A stretch of 64,000 nt of DNA from Thermococcus sp. (GCF_027012695.1 NZ_JALUYR010000050.1:1-64000); one strand, 5' to 3'. Counted from the stretch's first letter, positions 42,822 to 51,982 are shown. The notes: generated from the sequence alone by a model not told the origin. Translations and numbers: made by a program.

Positions 42822-43610
42822 ATGGTCGAGATCCCCAAGAGTCATCCACGCTACTGGAGCCTGTACTACCGGGAGAAGATAATCGAGGGCATGGAGAAGG
42901 GGATAACAGCGAAGGCCGGTCTTATAGCGCACGGTCGCGGCGAGGCCTTCGACTACATAATCGGCGAGAGGACGATAGAGCCGGCAGAGAGGGCGATGAA
43001 GGCGGCGGTGGCAAAGCTCCTCCTGGCGGAACACCCGGTTATATCCGTTAACGGGAACGTTGCGGCGCTCGTTCCAAAGGAAACGATAGAGCTGGCCAAA
43101 ACGCTCAACGCCAAGCTCGAGATAAACCTCTTCTATCGCACCGAGGAGCGCGTTAGAGCCATAGCGGAGGAGCTCAGGAAGTACGACCCCGAAATAGAAC
43201 TCCTCGGAATAAACCCAACGAAGAGAATCCCAGGTTTAGAGCACGAGCGCGGCAAGGTGGACGAGAAGGGGATATGGAGGGCCGACGTAGTCGTCGTTCC
43301 GCTCGAGGACGGCGATAGAACCGAGGCTTTAGTTGGAATGGGAAAGTTCGTGATAACAATAGACCTAAATCCGCTCTCCCGCTCGGCGAGGATGGCCGAC
43401 ATAACGATAGTTGACAACATAGTGAGGGCATACCCCAGGATGACGGAGCTCGCGAGGAAGATGAAGGACTACAGCCGGGAGGAGCTGCTGAAAATACTCG
43501 AGGAGTACGACAACGGGAAGACGCTGAGCGACGTTTTAGTCCACATGAGGGACAGGTTAACTCAGCTTGCCGAGGAAGGAATCTGGAGGAAAAAGGAGCT
43601 CGAAAGCTAA
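42822..43610 (+). CDS. 4-phosphopantoate--beta-alanine ligase (archaeal phosphopantothenate synthetase)
   Basis: This 262-residue protein belongs to the DUF137 family, shown in T. kodakarensis to join 4-phosphopantoate and beta-alanine for coenzyme A. Recognisable blocks are [40 protein letters not shown] and [22 protein letters not shown]. The ATG at 42822 follows a GGTGGTTCC site. Its end overlaps the HTH regulator's end by 4 bases on the other strand. Confidence 0.93.
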   Translation: MVEIPKSHPRYWSLYYREKIIEGMEKGITAKAGLIAHGRGEAFDYIIGERTIEPAERAMKAAVAKLLLAEHPVISVNGNVAALVPKETIELAKTLNAKLEINLFYRTEERVRAIAEELRKYDPEIELLGINPTKRIPGLEHERGKVDEKGIWRADVVVVPLEDGDRTEALVGMGKFVITIDLNPLSRSARMADITIVDNIVRAYPRMTELARKMKDYSREELLKILEEYDNGKTLSDVLVHMRDRLTQLAEEGIWRKKELES

Positions 43611-44338
43611 AACTCCCTCTCCGTTTTTTCCACCAGTCTTCTGAGACCCGATATCAGCTCGGCCTCACTGGGGGCGTGGGACACAACAAGCGGAACCCTC
43701 TCGCGTTCCGCGAGCTTTACTGCGAGTTCGTCGAGGTTCTTGACGCCGTGGAGCACTACAACTGCAGGTTTGAGACCCTGGACGCGCACCGCTATCATCG
43801 GACTCCTGCCGGTGGTCACCTTGGTGAAGATGAGAGCCCTCTCAGTAGTCCAGCCGTAGAGTTTTAAAAACTCCTCGCTGCTCATTTCGAGAATCGCCCT
43901 TATGCTATCAACCACGGTGTAGCCGTAGATCTTTCTGTCAAGGAGGTGGGCGTTGGCGACTATCTCGCCCTTAACCGCATCAACGAGGTCCTTTATCGTG
44001 ACCGGAAGAGCGAACTCCCTGATGTCGAGAATGGCACTTGTGGGAAGCTCGCTGCTGAGGGTCTTGCTGAAGGCCCTTATGACGTTGCCACCGCGCTTCT
44101 CGTCTATGCTGATGAGGGCTTCAACGAACTTCCTTATCGTAGAAGCACCGGGGCTCTTTCTCCTCCCGCCCTCGTAGTCGCTTATCACGGAGGAAGAAAC
44201 TCCAAGGTGGTCGGCAAGCTCCGTCTGACTGATGCCGAATATCTCACGCCACTTGCGCATGGTCTTGCCCGGATCGGAGGAGAGGGTTATTTCTCCCGCG
44301 ATCCTCTTTGCGAGAGCCTCTTTCTCCTTTTCAAGCAT
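43607..44338 (-). CDS. HTH (XRE-type) transcriptional regulator
   Basis: This 243-residue protein has an N-terminal Cro/XRE helix-turn-helix ([35 protein letters not shown]) at about residues 30-65 and a C-terminal domain of about 160 residues found in archaeal regulators of this type. A TATA element and a perfect palindrome (GGCAATTGCC) lie just upstream, suggesting autoregulation. It diverges from dphB. Confidence 0.88.
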   Translation of the reverse strand: MLEKEKEALAKRIAGEITLSSDPGKTMRKWREIFGISQTELADHLGVSSSVISDYEGGRRKSPGASTIRKFVEALISIDEKRGGNVIRAFSKTLSSELPTSAILDIREFALPVTIKDLVDAVKGEIVANAHLLDRKIYGYTVVDSIRAILEMSSEEFLKLYGWTTERALIFTKVTTGRSPMIAVRVQGLKPAVVVLHGVKNLDELAVKLAERERVPLVVSHAPSEAELISGLRRLVEKTEREF

Positions 44339-44359
44339 GGATAGGGGTATTCGTCAATC

Positions 44360-44383
44360 GTTATAAGCTTTTCGGCAATTGCC
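44360..44383 (-). promoter_or_regulatory. Promoter with palindromic operator of the HTH regulator
   Basis: The minus-strand TATA element CTTATAACG covers 44360-44368. Immediately upstream, at 44374-44383, is the perfect 10-base palindrome GGCAATTGCC, inside a wider near-symmetric TTAGGCAATTGCCGAA. A dimeric XRE-type protein bound there would block the upstream promoter region (BRE) of its own gene, and it sits about 18 bases from the dphB promoter, so it could control both. Confidence 0.5.
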
Positions 44384-44400
44384 TAATGTATTGACCTCAA

Positions 44401-44410
44401 GCTTAAAAAC
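44401..44410 (+). promoter_or_regulatory. TATA box of dphB
   Basis: GCTTAAAAAC, 30 to 39 bases ahead of the ATG at 44440. Confidence 0.5.
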
Positions 44411-44439
44411 GCCACCGCCTACACCCCCCGGTGGGGAAG

Positions 44440-45234
44440 ATGGCGATATACTTCATAGGACTGGGACTTTACGATGAGAAGGACATAACGCTAAAGGGTC
44501 TTGAGACGGCCAGGAAATGCGACGTGGTCTTTGCCGAGTTCTACACCTCCCTGCTGGCGGGAACGACAATAGGCAGAATCGAGGAGCTTATAGGCAAGCC
44601 GATACGGAGGCTGAACAGGGAGGAGGTGGAACTCAACTTCGAGAAGATCGTCCTGAGCGAGGCAAAAGACAGGGACGTGGCTTTCCTCACCGCTGGAGAT
44701 CCCATGGTCGCGACGACGCACTCCGATCTCAGGATACGGGCCAAAAAGGCCGGAATCGAGAGCTACGTCATTCACGCGCCCAGCATATACTCCGCCATAG
44801 CGATAACTGGGCTTCACATCTACAAGTTCGGCAAGAGCGCGACCGTTGCTTACCCCGAGAGGAACTGGTTCCCCACGAGCCACTACGACGTGATAGGGGA
44901 GAACAGGGAGAGGGGCCTTCATACGATGCTCTTCCTCGACATAAAGGCCGACCAGAACCGCTACATGACGGCCAACGAGGCGATGGAGATACTCCTTCAG
45001 GTCGAGGAGATGAGGGGGCAGAATGTTTTTACCCCGGACACGCTCGTTGTTGTCCTCGCGAGGGCCGGCTCTCTGAACCCGACGCTCAGGGCGGGCTACG
45101 TCAGGGACATGATAAACGAGGACTTCGGGAAACAGCCGCATGTCATGGTGGTTCCGGGGAGGCTGCACATAGTCGAGGCGGAGTATCTGGTGGAGTTCGC
45201 CGGTGCGCCCAGGGAGATACTGGAGGAAACCTAG
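44440..45234 (+). CDS. dphB: Diphthine synthase
   Basis: This 264-residue methyltransferase begins MAIYFIGLGLYDEKDIT and contains the tetrapyrrole-methylase-type blocks FLTAGDPMVATTHSDL and PERNWFPTSHYDVIGENRERGLHTM. It methylates the modified histidine of elongation factor 2 in diphthamide synthesis, with SAM as donor. The ATG follows GGTGGGGAAG. Dph6, another step of the pathway, is encoded at 56909. Confidence 0.95.
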   Translation: MAIYFIGLGLYDEKDITLKGLETARKCDVVFAEFYTSLLAGTTIGRIEELIGKPIRRLNREEVELNFEKIVLSEAKDRDVAFLTAGDPMVATTHSDLRIRAKKAGIESYVIHAPSIYSAIAITGLHIYKFGKSATVAYPERNWFPTSHYDVIGENRERGLHTMLFLDIKADQNRYMTANEAMEILLQVEEMRGQNVFTPDTLVVVLARAGSLNPTLRAGYVRDMINEDFGKQPHVMVVPGRLHIVEAEYLVEFAGAPREILEET

Positions 45235-45242
45235 CGGGCGAA

Positions 45243-45253
45243 AGCTTTATATT
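45243..45253 (+). promoter_or_regulatory. TATA box of tRNA-Val
   Basis: AGCTTTATATT, about 30 bases ahead of the tRNA 5' end. Confidence 0.55.
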
Positions 45254-45280
45254 TCTCCCTCCTCTCACTATTCCCGGGAC

Positions 45281-45358
45281 GGGCCCGTGGTCTAGCCTGG
45301 TTATGACGCCGCCCTCACACGGCGGAGGTCCGGGGTTCGAACCCCCGCGGGCCCACCA
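45281..45358 (+). tRNA. tRNA-Val (anticodon CAC)
   Basis: The 78-base cloverleaf has acceptor arms GGGCCCG and CGGGCCC, anticodon stem CCGCC/GGCGG around loop CTCACAC with CAC at 45316-45318, and T loop TTCGAAC. CCA is encoded at 45356-45358. No intron seen. Confidence 0.96.
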
Positions 45359-45552
45359 ACACAAAAATTTCTCATGCGGGACCGGTAACGAGGCGTGCAC
45401 CCTTTTTCGTGACATATCGCTGGTGGGGTTTATCCTGTAGAAGAAGCCATTCGGGCAGTTGCAGCCTGTTCTGACTGGACGCCTTGGGGGGACAAAAAAC
45501 GTCAATTAATGAGCAAACCTCCTTGGACTTGGGTTTTTCAGAAGGCAAGCTA

Positions 45553-45630
45553 TGGTGGGGCCGCCGGGATTTGAACCCGGGTCACGGGCTCCCAAAGCCC
45601 GCAGGATGGGCCAAGCTACCCTACGGCCCC
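45553..45630 (-). tRNA. tRNA-Pro (anticodon TGG)
   Basis: Read on the minus strand, acceptor GGGGCCG pairs with CGGCCCC; the anticodon stem CGGGC/GCCCG surrounds TTTGGGA, giving TGG at 45592-45594; the T loop is GTTCAAATC. CCA is encoded at 45553-45555. The 194 bases between this and tRNA-Val hold no recognisable gene. Confidence 0.95.
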
Positions 45631-45679
45631 CCGGCGGTAGTGATGGGGGTCCCTTATTAAGCTTTTCGCCGGAGGGGTC

Positions 45680-46006
45680 TCAGGGCCCTCCCCTGAGTTC
45701 CGTCCTCACGTCCTCGTCCATAAGGATGAAGAGGGCCAGGGCCGAGAGGAGGGTCAGCGTTACCGCGGGCAGGGTCAGACCGATCATAACCCAGAGCAGG
45801 CCGAAGAGCATGTCAAGGAGTGCCAGGTATGGGGACAGCGCTATGACCGTCTCGTGCCCCTTATGGATCCCGATGGAGGTAATAGCATGAACGGTTCCTA
45901 TCAGTCCGTAGCCCACTGCGTCCGAAAGGTCGCCGGTTAGTCCGATGCCGTAAAAAAACGCCGCTAGAAGGGAGAAAAATAAGACGATGGACGTTTTAGG
46001 CCGCAT
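45680..46006 (-). CDS. Small membrane protein
   Basis: This 108-residue protein has three or four hydrophobic segments (SIVLFFSLLAAFFYGIG and LLDMLFGLLWVMIGLTLPAVTLTLLSALALFIL) and an acidic C-terminal tail (DEDVRTELRGGP). The ATG at 46006 follows a GGAGGAGC site located inside the end of the MFS gene, which it overlaps by 11 bases. Function unknown. Confidence 0.7.
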   Translation of the reverse strand: MRPKTSIVLFFSLLAAFFYGIGLTGDLSDAVGYGLIGTVHAITSIGIHKGHETVIALSPYLALLDMLFGLLWVMIGLTLPAVTLTLLSALALFILMDEDVRTELRGGP

Positions 46007-47198
46007 CGCCAAGCTCCTCCACGGGGAGCCTCATCCGGGACGAGACAGCCAGGAGGGCTATTCCGAGGAGTGCCATGGAGATGTAGATAATGATCCCGGT
46101 TGAGACCCCGTGCACGAGAACGAACATCACGTTGGGGGCTATCGCGTTGGCAGAGTTCGAGATCAATCCGAGGGCAAAGCTCGCTTCGGGGTAGACGTCC
46201 TTTGGATACGCCGCCGGCGCTGTCGTCCAGAACGCAGGTCCCGTTCCCTGGACTATGCCCGTTACCGCCAGCCCGAGGAGGGCGATGATGTAGTCGTTGG
46301 CCGATATGCCCCTCCACAGGATTAGGAGGCCCAGGAATGTCAGGGCGTAGGAGAGGGTCATGACGCTGACTATTGCCCTGAAGAGGCCCCGGTTGGTTGT
46401 GTTTTTGAGGGAGAGCCTGAAGCCGAGGTAGCCCATCACTATTGACCAGATCCCCATGGAGACCTCCAGGGTCGTGACCAGATTTGCAAGCTGGGAGTCG
46501 CTGAACCTGACGTTGTGGAGAGTGAACGATCCGAGGGTGAAGATTATCCACAGGGCAGGGAAGAAGGTGAGCCCGAAGACCCACGTGAAGGGCATCTTCC
46601 AGACGTTAACCCCGGAGGATCTCCTTTCCCGGGGTATCTCAAAGTCCTCGACGAAGAGCCACCAGATCGCGAGGGCCAGGTACATAACCACAGCCGAGAG
46701 GAGGAACGCTATCTTGACGGCCTCCCATCCGGAGTAAGTGCTGGCGCTCCATCTGGCCAGGTTGATGCCGTAGATCCCTCCCCAGAAGATTCCCGAGAGG
46801 ATTATCCCCTTCGCGAAGGGCCTCTCCGCTAAAAAGAGCCTTCCTATCTGGTTGCTAAAGACCGCAATGAGAGCAACTATGAAACCCTGGAAGAAGCGGA
46901 GCGCGACCACTCCCCACCAGTTTGGCACGAAGGGGATCAGGAACTGGGGTATCGCGGCAAAGCTTACTATAAGCGCGACGCTCCGCTTGAAGGAGCCCTT
47001 GAAGAGGCCGGTTCCGCCGAGAAGGAACGCGACGAAAAGACCGACAACGTAGGCAGTTTGCTGGTACCCCATGGCCGCCTCGGTTATGCCGTAGTGTGCT
47101 ATAACAACGTCCTTGAACTTTTCAAGCATGTGCATCGTTCCGAAACCCGCCGCGATGACGAGGGTGTTCATCAAAACCGTTAGCCATCTCCTGTCCAT
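45996..47198 (-). CDS. MFS transporter
   Basis: This 400-residue protein has twelve hydrophobic segments in two halves. The loop between helices 2 and 3 reads LLGGTGLFKGSFKRSVAL and resembles the MFS motif A (GxxxDRxGRR) loosely; the middle cytoplasmic loop is FEIPRERRSSGVN. The substrate is unknown. It starts 11 bases after the GDT1-like gene, on the same strand. Confidence 0.88.
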   Translation of the reverse strand: MDRRWLTVLMNTLVIAAGFGTMHMLEKFKDVVIAHYGITEAAMGYQQTAYVVGLFVAFLLGGTGLFKGSFKRSVALIVSFAAIPQFLIPFVPNWWGVVALRFFQGFIVALIAVFSNQIGRLFLAERPFAKGIILSGIFWGGIYGINLARWSASTYSGWEAVKIAFLLSAVVMYLALAIWWLFVEDFEIPRERRSSGVNVWKMPFTWVFGLTFFPALWIIFTLGSFTLHNVRFSDSQLANLVTTLEVSMGIWSIVMGYLGFRLSLKNTTNRGLFRAIVSVMTLSYALTFLGLLILWRGISANDYIIALLGLAVTGIVQGTGPAFWTTAPAAYPKDVYPEASFALGLISNSANAIAPNVMFVLVHGVSTGIIIYISMALLGIALLAVSSRMRLPVEELGDAA

Positions 47199-47209
47199 CT
47201 ACATCCCTC

Positions 47210-47473
47210 CTAGAGCTTTCCCAACAGCATCAGAACTCCAAAGGTTATGAAAAGAATTCCTGCACCCTTGTGGATCAGGTCCAGGGGGACCACGTCCCCG
47301 AGCCAATCCCCCAGCAGGGCCCCGAGCAGGTTAACCGCCGCGAGGCCGAGTATCGCGCCGGTGAAGGCCGTCTTCCAGCCGTACTTCGCGGCAAATGCTA
47401 TGGTCGCGAGCTGGGTCTTGTCGCCGAGCTCAGCCAAAAATATGGTAACGAAGATGGCGATTACCTCGTTCAT
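47210..47473 (-). CDS. GDT1/UPF0016-family cation exchanger half
   Basis: This 87-residue protein has three helices and the signature AELGDKTQLATIAFAAKY (ExGD[KR][TS]). The family exports Mn2+ or Ca2+. Full-length members have two such repeats; this one has a single repeat and would dimerise. It is flanked by aminotransferase (9-base gap) and MFS gene. Confidence 0.9.
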   Translation of the reverse strand: MNEVIAIFVTIFLAELGDKTQLATIAFAAKYGWKTAFTGAILGLAAVNLLGALLGDWLGDVVPLDLIHKGAGILFITFGVLMLLGKL

Positions 47474-47482
47474 CCCTCTCCC

Positions 47483-48661
47483 TCAGATCTTTGATAGGGC
47501 CGCGTGCATTCTCTCGAGAGCTTCCCTGAGCTGTTCCTTCTTGGTGGCGTAGCTTATCCGAATCCAGCCCTCTCCTGCCTTCCCAAAGGCCGTTCCAGGA
47601 ATGACAACCACACCGGCGTTGTCCAGGAGCCACTCTGCGAAGTCCTCGCTGGTCATTCCCAGCCCGGGATCAATGCGGGCCCAGACGTAGAAGGCGCCCT
47701 TCGGTTTAAAGGGAGTTATGTGGGGCATCCGGTTAAGGTACTTTAGGACGAGCCTCCGCCTCTCGGCGTAGGTCCTGCGCATCTCCTCAACCGCCTCCCA
47801 GCTGCGCTTGTCCCTGAGGGCGGTGATCCCGGCTATCTGGATGAAGGAAGTAACGTTTCCGATGACGTAGGCGTGGAGCTTTATCATGTCCCTGATGACC
47901 TGGCTCGGGGCGATGGTGAAGCCCAACCTCCAACCGGTCATGGCAAAGGTCTTGGAGAAGCTGTTGGCCAGAACCGTGTTGTGTGGGGCGTACTTTATCA
48001 TCGGGTAGTGCTTGGCCCCCTCGTAGAGGAAGTGCTCGTAGGGTTCGTCGCTCAGGATGTAGAGGTTGTAATCCTCCGCTATATCAGCTATTGCCTTTAC
48101 GGTCTTCTTTTTGAGAACCGCACCTGTTGGGTTGTTGGGGTAGTTTATAACCAGCATCCGGGTCTTTTTGGTTATCGCCTCAACCAGTTCGTCCGGGTCG
48201 GGCTGGAACTCGTTCTCTTCTCTGAGAATCACCCTTAGTATACCAGCCTCGGCTATTTTGGCGTCTTCGACGTAACAGACGAAGGCGGGATCGGGAATTA
48301 TGACGTCGTCGCCCCTCTCCAGGAGGGTCTGAAAGGCGAGGTAGGTTGCCTCGTAGGCGCCCGCGGTGACCAGGATGTCATCGGGTGAGACGTCCGCTTT
48401 GTAGTGGGTTTTATAGTACTCTGCTATTGCCTCTCGAAACTCTGGAATGCCGGCGTTGGGGGTGTAGTGGGTATAACCCTCGTCTATGGCCCTCTTGGCG
48501 GCCTCTTTTATTACCACAGGAGTGTCAAAATCCGGTTCCCCTATTCCGAGGGATATAACGTTTTCCATGCTTTTGGCCTTCTCAAAAAGCTCCCTGATCT
48601 TGGAGCGCTGGATGAGGTTTATTCTGCCGGCAAGAAAGTACTTGCGCTTTTTGTACTTCAC
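47483..48661 (-). CDS. Class I/II pyridoxal-phosphate aminotransferase (GTG start)
   Basis: This 392-residue protein contains VISLGIGEPDFDTP and THYTPNAGIPEFREAIAEYY, the N-proline-type binding region YPNNPTGAVL, the Schiff-base lysine in NSFSKTFAMTGWRLGF and the carboxylate-binding Arg in WIRISYA. It is a fold-type I aminotransferase of the aspartate/aromatic group; the amino donor is not certain. The GTG start follows GAGGTGATGATCCC; the frame runs 34 codons further upstream, across the promoter (TATA at 48695-48708). Confidence 0.92.
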   Translation of the reverse strand: MKYKKRKYFLAGRINLIQRSKIRELFEKAKSMENVISLGIGEPDFDTPVVIKEAAKRAIDEGYTHYTPNAGIPEFREAIAEYYKTHYKADVSPDDILVTAGAYEATYLAFQTLLERGDDVIIPDPAFVCYVEDAKIAEAGILRVILREENEFQPDPDELVEAITKKTRMLVINYPNNPTGAVLKKKTVKAIADIAEDYNLYILSDEPYEHFLYEGAKHYPMIKYAPHNTVLANSFSKTFAMTGWRLGFTIAPSQVIRDMIKLHAYVIGNVTSFIQIAGITALRDKRSWEAVEEMRRTYAERRRLVLKYLNRMPHITPFKPKGAFYVWARIDPGLGMTSEDFAEWLLDNAGVVVIPGTAFGKAGEGWIRISYATKKEQLREALERMHAALSKI

Positions 48662-48694
48662 GGGATCATCACCTCGGCAATTCGGGAAATGGTG

Positions 48695-48708
48695 GGGGCT
48701 ATATAAAT
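48695..48708 (-). promoter_or_regulatory. TATA box of the aminotransferase operon
   Basis: AGATTTATATAGCC on the minus strand, 34 to 47 bases ahead of the GTG start. It supports the shorter start. Confidence 0.6.
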
Positions 48709-48746
48709 CTATCCGCCGGTGGGGACTTTGGGACGGGGGAACCGTT

Positions 48747-49154
48747 CTATAAAGCTTCGACAAGGGCCGCCCTTTCGAAAAAAGTTTTCAGTTTTTCCCG
48801 CTCACATTCGATGAGGGGGAGCTCCTCCAGTTTCAGCTCCTCAATGATCTCCCTGGCCCTCTCACCGGGGCCGAATACCACCAGGTAGTTCTCACCGTTT
48901 TTAATCCCCCGCTCCGCTATGGCTTCCCTTATCTGGAGTTTTCCGGAAAGTCTGAGCAGCAGTTCCCCACCTGGCGTCCGTGCACGGGAGGTTCCCCTTT
49001 CAAGGGAACGCAGGGCAAGGAGACCTGCAAAGGCCACCTCCTCCAGGCATTCGCCCCTGACTATCTGAAGGTCCCTTCCTATGTGGGGAATTATCTCACC
49101 GGCGTTCCTGACCAGAACCCTGGCAACGTGGAGGTTGGGCGTTATTGCTTTCAT
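48747..49154 (-). CDS. cgi121: KEOPS complex subunit Cgi121
   Basis: This 135-residue protein has SRARTPGGELLLRLSGKLQIREAIAERGIKNGENYLVV, the Cgi121 core. It helps the KEOPS complex place the t6A modification in tRNA. The other KEOPS genes (Kae1, Bud32, Pcc1) are not in the window. The A/T-rich gap upstream (49155-49359) is shared with the divergent RHH-ftsZ operon. Confidence 0.9.
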   Translation of the reverse strand: MKAITPNLHVARVLVRNAGEIIPHIGRDLQIVRGECLEEVAFAGLLALRSLERGTSRARTPGGELLLRLSGKLQIREAIAERGIKNGENYLVVFGPGERAREIIEELKLEELPLIECEREKLKTFFERAALVEAL

Positions 49155-49359
49155 TCAGCCACCCCCGAACGTCTGGAATCCCGGGCGTTAAAACCCTTTC
49201 TGTGCTCTTCTTCCCGGGGGATTTAAAAATCTTCATAAATAGCCACGTACTTAAAAAATCTTTTAAAAAACATATTTTGTGCATATTATCAAGCAGGCGC
49301 AAAGTATTTAACTAATTAAAGACCTACCTATTCCAGCGGTTTGCTGAACCGGGTGGTGC
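49155..49359. promoter_or_regulatory. A/T-rich divergent promoter region between cgi121 and the RHH-ftsZ operon
   Basis: No gene is visible in these 205 bases. They include GATTTAAAAATC (49220-49231), TCTTTTAAAAAAC near 49260, and AAAGTATTTAACTAATTAAAG near 49300-49321, which are TATA-like for either direction. The last is about 40 to 60 bases before the RHH start and is the best candidate for ftsZ expression. The long A/T tracts stand out against the GC-rich surroundings. Confidence 0.5.
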
Positions 49360-49554
49360 ATGGTGGCCAGAATGCGTATCATCAGTGTTCAGCTCCCCCA
49401 GGGGCTCATAAACGCAATGGACCAACTGGTTAAGAGGGGTGTCTACCCCAACCGGAGCGAGATCATCAGGGCGGCGATACGCGAGCTCCTGAAGAGGGAA
49501 CTTTACGAGCTTGAAACTGAAGAGCGTTCAACACCCGATTACATCCTGAAATAA
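49360..49554 (+). CDS. Ribbon-helix-helix DNA-binding protein
   Basis: This 64-residue protein has a CopG/Arc-type ribbon-helix-helix: strand RIISVQLPQ, then helix GLINAMDQLVKRG, then PNRSEIIRAAIRELLKRE. It should bind DNA as a dimer. The ATG at 49360 is listed; the ATG at 49372 is equally possible because GGTGG lies 5 bases before it. It precedes ftsZ by 60 bases in the same direction, so it may regulate division genes. Confidence 0.85.
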   Translation: MVARMRIISVQLPQGLINAMDQLVKRGVYPNRSEIIRAAIRELLKRELYELETEERSTPDYILK

Positions 49555-49613
49555 GCCGCTGGAACCAGGTGTAAAATAACCCTTTGATTAAGCTTGATTG
49601 GGGGTTGGGGCAT

Positions 49614-50861
49614 ATGGTGTTTAAACTGCTGGAGCAGGCCGGGATAAAACTGGATGTCGAGGACGACGCGGGAAGGACCGGGGTCGAAGGGTTCCCCGAC
49701 GAGAACCTAGAGGACCTGATAAGGATTGTTATAGTAGGTGTTGGCGGTTCTGGAAACAACACGATAACGAGGCTCTTTGAGCTGGGTGTTCAGGGTGCGG
49801 AGCTCATAGCCATGAACACCGACGCCCAGCATCTCGCAAGAACCAAGGCCCACAAAAAACTCCTCCTGGGGAAAGAGATAACCCAGGGAAAGGGTTCCGG
49901 CGGAAACCCCGAGATAGGTTACCGCGCGGCGGAGGCAAGCGCCCACGAAATAGCGGAGACCATAGGTGACGCCGATCTGGTGTTCATCACCGCCGGCATG
50001 GGCAACGGAACCGGGACCGGTGCCGCGCCGGTTGTGGCGAAGGTGATAAAGGAACGCGCCAGGCACAACGGTCGCTTTAGGGAGCCTCTCGTCGTCAGCG
50101 TCGTTACCTTCCCCTTCAGGAACGAGGGCAGGATAAGGATAGAGAAGGCCAAAGCCGGCATAAAGGCCCTCATGTACTACTCCGATACCGTCATCATAAT
50201 CGAGAACGACAAGCTCCTCAAGCTCGTTCCCAAGTTACCGATCAACGCGGCCTTCCGCTTCGCCGACGAGATTATAGCGAGGATGGTCAAGGGCATAACC
50301 GAGACCATAAAGCTCCCGTCAATGGTAAACATAGACTTTGCAGATGTTTACAGCGTCATGCACAACGGTGGAGCCGCTTTGATCGGAATAGGTGAGAGCG
50401 ACTCCAGCAACAGGGCGGTTGATGCCGTCAAGAACGCCCTCGAGAACAAAATGCTCGACGTTGAATATGGCAGCGGCGACAGGGCACTGGTGCACTTCAC
50501 GGTTGGCCCGGACGTGAGTCTCGGCGAGATAAACGATGCCATGAACGTCGTCTACGAGAAGCTCGGTGAGAAGAGCGAGATCAAGTGGGGAGCGAGGATT
50601 GACGAGGACATGGGTAAAGTGGTTCGCGCCATGGTCATAATGACAGGGGTCAAGAGCCCCCACATCCTCGGCGGGGAGCACGCCCTCCAGGTGGCCTCTT
50701 CGGTGAAGGACAACATAATCCCCACGAAACCTGCCAAGCCCTTCAAAGAGGACGACTTCGGCAGGATCTTCGAGACAATCTCGGGGAGACCCGAAAGGAC
50801 GGGAAGGGATCTTCCGCCCCACGCCAGGAGAATCCTCGATGACTTCCTGGACATAACCTGA
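49614..50861 (+). CDS. ftsZ: Cell division GTPase FtsZ
   Basis: This 415-residue protein has [14 protein letters not shown], the GTP loop [13 protein letters not shown] (tubulin signature), NTDAQHL and the T7-type [11 protein letters not shown]. It polymerises at mid-cell into the division ring. The ATG at 49614 ([14 protein letters not shown]) follows GGGGGTTGGGG; the open frame upstream uses a TTG. It lies between two RHH genes and a ParA, in one direction. Confidence 0.96.
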   Translation: MVFKLLEQAGIKLDVEDDAGRTGVEGFPDENLEDLIRIVIVGVGGSGNNTITRLFELGVQGAELIAMNTDAQHLARTKAHKKLLLGKEITQGKGSGGNPEIGYRAAEASAHEIAETIGDADLVFITAGMGNGTGTGAAPVVAKVIKERARHNGRFREPLVVSVVTFPFRNEGRIRIEKAKAGIKALMYYSDTVIIIENDKLLKLVPKLPINAAFRFADEIIARMVKGITETIKLPSMVNIDFADVYSVMHNGGAALIGIGESDSSNRAVDAVKNALENKMLDVEYGSGDRALVHFTVGPDVSLGEINDAMNVVYEKLGEKSEIKWGARIDEDMGKVVRAMVIMTGVKSPHILGGEHALQVASSVKDNIIPTKPAKPFKEDDFGRIFETISGRPERTGRDLPPHARRILDDFLDIT

Positions 50862-50892
50862 TCTTTTTCCAACCCTTCAATCAGGTGATCCC

Positions 50893-51663
50893 ATGGCGGT
50901 AGTGATCAGCGTTGCAAATCAGAAGGGCGGTGTCGGGAAGACGACCCTCACCATGAACCTCGCCTACGCCCTCGCCGATATGGGGAAGAGGGTTCTCCTC
51001 GTTGACATAGATCCGCAGTTCAACCTAACCTTCGGGTTAATCGGGATGGACGTACTCCAGCACGGCAACAGCAACGTCGGAACGCTGATGACGAGGGAAA
51101 GCGAGGTTCACGAGACCCTCGTGGAGGTTAGACCGGGGATTCACCTGGTACCCAGCCACCTCAACCTCTCAGCGAAGGAAATCGAGATAATCAACGCCTA
51201 CAACCGCGAGAGAAGGCTCGAAAAAGCTCTGACTCCCGTTTTGCCCGATTACGATTACGTTCTCATAGACAATCCTCCGAGTATGGGCATCTTCCTGGTA
51301 AACTCGCTCACCGCTTCCGACTACGTTCTCATTCCCCTCGAACTCAGCTACTTTGGCGTCATCGGAATGCAGCTCATGTTCAACCTGATGCGCATGATAC
51401 GCGAGGAGACCAACGAGAACCTCAAGCTCCTCGGACTGGTCCCGAACAAGTTCACCCGGCAGACGAAGGTCCCAAGGATGCGCCTCAGGGAACTCAGGAG
51501 AACCTACCCGGACGCTCCGATACTGACAACGATCCCGAGGGCGATAGCCCTAGAGAAAGCCCAGAGTCAGGGCGTTAGCATCTTCGAGTTCGATGGTAAG
51601 AGCCGCGCCGCGAAGGCCTTTTCAAAGCTAGCACGAGAGGTGGTTGAGATTGTCGAAGGATGA
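50893..51663 (+). CDS. parA: ParA-family ATPase
   Basis: This 256-residue protein has the deviant Walker A QKGGVGKTTLTMNLA, DIDPQFN (A'), and DNPPSMG with PLELSYFGVIG. It belongs to the ParA/Soj group, which moves DNA or large assemblies by ATP-dependent binding. The ATG follows a CAGGTGATCCC site, 31 bases after the ftsZ stop. The next gene, an RHH protein, overlaps it and is probably its partner. Confidence 0.93.
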   Translation: MAVVISVANQKGGVGKTTLTMNLAYALADMGKRVLLVDIDPQFNLTFGLIGMDVLQHGNSNVGTLMTRESEVHETLVEVRPGIHLVPSHLNLSAKEIEIINAYNRERRLEKALTPVLPDYDYVLIDNPPSMGIFLVNSLTASDYVLIPLELSYFGVIGMQLMFNLMRMIREETNENLKLLGLVPNKFTRQTKVPRMRLRELRRTYPDAPILTTIPRAIALEKAQSQGVSIFEFDGKSRAAKAFSKLAREVVEIVEG

Positions 51664-51982
51664 GATACCAAAACTCTTTGATGGTTCCGTTAATGAGCTC
51701 ACAAAACCCTCCAGACGGCGGGAGGAGAGGGCCGCCAGGCCCAACCTGAAGAAGGAGAAGATGCAGAAGACACTATACGTAAGCAGGGACATGAACAGGA
51801 AGCTCATAGAACTCTACGGCGAGGAGGGGCGGAGACAGAGCACCATAGTTGAAGATGCGGTGAACCTCTACTACTATCTCCGGCTCGCCCTTGGGGAGAA
51901 GAAGTTCGACGAGCTACTCAGCGCGGTTAAAAGGGAAGATCCGGATTTTCTGAGGGAGTACCTTCAGAGGTTCAGGCTTTAA
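51650..51982 (+). CDS. RHH-type putative ParB-like partner of ParA (TTG start)
   Basis: This 110-residue protein has a flexible basic N-terminus (SRRREERAARPNLKKEK) followed by an RHH domain (KTLYVSRDMNRKLIELYGEEGRRQSTIVEDAVNLYYYL). In plasmid and archaeal ParA systems the centromere-binding partner is often an RHH protein whose N-terminal tail stimulates the ATPase, which fits. The TTG at 51650 is chosen because GAGGTGG lies 6 bases ahead; the upstream TTG touches that site. It overlaps parA by 14 bases. Confidence 0.8.
   Translation: MSKDEIPKLFDGSVNELTKPSRRREERAARPNLKKEKMQKTLYVSRDMNRKLIELYGEEGRRQSTIVEDAVNLYYYLRLALGEKKFDELLSAVKREDPDFLREYLQRFRL

Noticed and set aside
44517-45440. 307-codon plus-strand open frame overlapping dphB and tRNA-Val
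   Set aside because: Out of frame with dphB, runs through a tRNA gene, and has an Arg/Gly-rich shadow composition.
45359-45552. Possible gene between tRNA-Val and tRNA-Pro
   Set aside because: Short open frames cross the tRNAs and have no ribosome binding site; nothing conserved seen.
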